From Actinomucor elegans (Eukaryota > Mucoromycota > Mucoromycetes > Mucorales > Mucoraceae), in NCBI GenBank assembly GCA_026027325.1, contig JAMSLZ010000003.1:2170001-2234000 (forward strand): 64,000 nucleotides of DNA, in the 5' to 3' direction. Positions 62,476 through 64,000 of the stretch are shown one piece after another (within the stretch, counting starts at the first letter, position 1; every line of letters starts with the position of its first letter). The position numbers were made by a program, and so were the translations under genes. The notes beneath the pieces were generated by a model that ran no database searches, was not told the DNA's origin, and saw only the letters and a program-made list of their open reading frames with translations.

Positions 62476-64000
62476 AATAAAAAGGCTGTAGAAAGCGCAG
62501 TATAATTTTCCTGAAATGCGAGAACACCAAAATCGCGGTCTTTTTAGTTTCCAAGCGCGTTTATTGACGCGATATCGCAGTCACATCTGTTTGAATTATT
62601 CAAACGACATCAGGTTTGAGAAAAGTATTCATACGCAAAATAAAAAGTACATTAACAGCGTTTATACAGAACTCGCTTGAGCATTAAAGGGTACGGACAT
62701 AATGTTACCGTTCTTTAAACTATAGAGATCTCCACTATAAGAATGCTATATAAGCTCTACGTTGTTTTGTAGTCATTAATCAAATACTTAATAGATTCAA
62801 TAAGGCAAACCAAAGCTATATAAATAATTTTAAACTACAGTCTATAAACCATGTCCTTAAAATGTCTTTGATACCGTCAAAAGCTGTTGTAAAAAACAAC
62901 ACTTTCTAGGAATAAATATACTTACTTATCATTGGGTAGCGGTAATTCATTAAATTTATCATCATCACCATTATCATCCGAAGGACGATACATTTCATGA
63001 CATAGGGTTGACAACATGTAAGAACTATTTTAAGGAAACTTGTGTAAATTTTTACGATAAATTATGTAGTACAAATATAGTTCGAGATTTTTTGGAATCG
63101 ATTGAGTTATCATGGATGAAAGGTAATTTTTGGAGTTTTAGGAATACAAGCACAACTCGAGAATTGTATATAATATAAAAAAAAAATAAAAATAAAAATA
63201 AAAAAAAAACTAAAAAAATATATATTCATAGTTCCAAATGTATCAAACTTACATTGTTAATAGATGATATCTCAAAAATGCAAGCTTCATGTTTTACAAA
63301 AAAAAAAAAAAGAGAAGTCGTGGGAAAATTGGGCCTAAGGGTATACCAAAGTTAATTTTTCTCAATCCAACTATTTTAGCGCCTTGCATTTCTAGTTTAA
63401 TGTCGCATTCGATGACTAATTCATGTTCAAACTGAAGCACTTTATTTATTAGAACTATTATTTGGTCAAGATTAGTGCTTAGATTTCGATTTAGGGATGG
63501 ACCGGAAACTACACACATTGCTTGTAATCTAGATCCATAAATCTAAAGATCTCTTAGCTGATTCCAAGTAAATGTCACATCAAGTGATTAGTACATATTC
63601 AAAATGCACCATTAGATCTAGTAGAACCTATACTTACCTTCAGTATGATGTATATAATATATCGGTTAATAGTTTATACTCCATTTATATGCATCTCTTG
63701 TAAGCAATGTCCTCTAGCACTCTTGGCCGATATCGGCCAAATGTTATTTTTTATTAGTTATTCGTACCTAGAGTGAATAGCTGAATCTACTAGACCCCCC
63801 CTCTTCCCTCTTTTTTTTTTTAAAAAAAAGGCTACAGCTTAATCAACATACTATATTAATATTTTGTGATCTGAAGTAAATGATATATTTGTATATGACA
63901 CTGTATATTCATGAAAAAAGTGGAATATCACGGAAAGTCATTTAATAAAGTATGCAAAGAATTGATTTGCGCATCAAATGATGCTGTACTTGCTCTCAAA
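62476..64000. other. RAD54 upstream region and window end
   Basis: No complete gene. On the minus strand, about 63020-62926 reads MLSTLCHEMYRPSDDNGDDD and on to a GTAAGT donor, exon-like but with no partner exon found. A 74-codon minus-strand frame lies at 63294-63518. An 18-bp perfect palindrome is at 63723-63740, and a weak dispersed-repeat match near 63565-63640. Confidence 0.45.

Overview
The window is nuclear DNA of a filamentous fungus. It is AT-rich, and its genes are cut by many short introns (about 45-90 nt) with GTRNGN donors, CTAAC-type branch points and TAG/CAG acceptors. Homopolymer A/T runs are frequent. The protein set (Egt1 fusion, Pap1, Ync13-like Munc13 protein, GT15 and GT49 glycosyltransferases, DUF1838, a UHRF-type UBL-PHD-SRA-RING protein) together with this base composition fits an early-diverging fungus, most likely Mucoromycota/Mucorales. 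That placement is inference. No prokaryotic operons, CRISPR arrays, rRNA or tRNA genes were seen.

Layout. 1-3896 (+) exportin CRM1, missing only its first codons. 4098-5142 (-) MOB4/phocein. 7408-8834 (+) GT49 LARGE-like glycosyltransferase. 12163-12850 (-) AP-3 sigma. 13848-18365 (+) Munc13-like Ync13 protein. 19195-22140 (+) Cdc7-type kinase with a large VADP-repeat N-terminal extension. 23862-26550 (-) Egt1, ergothioneine synthesis. 27486-29069 (-) Sel1-repeat protein. 31247-31801 (-) weak candidate gene. 33229-35139 (-) poly(A) polymerase. 36976-38314 (+) GT15 mannosyltransferase. 40385-41769 (+) Ngl2-like exonuclease. 42654-44675 (+) UHRF1-like protein. 44874-46698 (-) hexokinase. 47133-48241 (-) glucosamine-6-phosphate deaminase. 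50736-55117 (+) Drs2-type P4-ATPase. 56798-58226 (+) CUE-domain protein. 58350-59527 (+) DUF1838 protein. 59626-62475 (-) Rad54. For the multi-exon genes I followed the reading frame across every splice junction; where exon lengths are given they sum to whole codons.

The genes are mostly unrelated housekeeping functions: nuclear export, vesicle traffic, replication and repair, mRNA 3' ends, glycosylation and lipid asymmetry. One loose metabolic pair is the tandem hexokinase and GlcN6P deaminase genes, both feeding glycolysis. Tightly spaced convergent pairs (about 100-200 bp apart) are CRM1/MOB4, UHRF-like/hexokinase and DUF1838/RAD54.

The gene-poor gaps (up to 3.3 kb) hold most of the unexplained structure: a degenerate repeat family of about 60-175 bp in several clusters, a 204-bp MITE with TA target duplication, a stop-riddled Tc1/mariner transposase relic, and scattered coding-like fragments. 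The most interesting gene is the UHRF-type protein: it appears to lack the tandem Tudor domain, and both SRA tyrosines that sandwich the flipped methylcytosine in UHRF1 are methionine.
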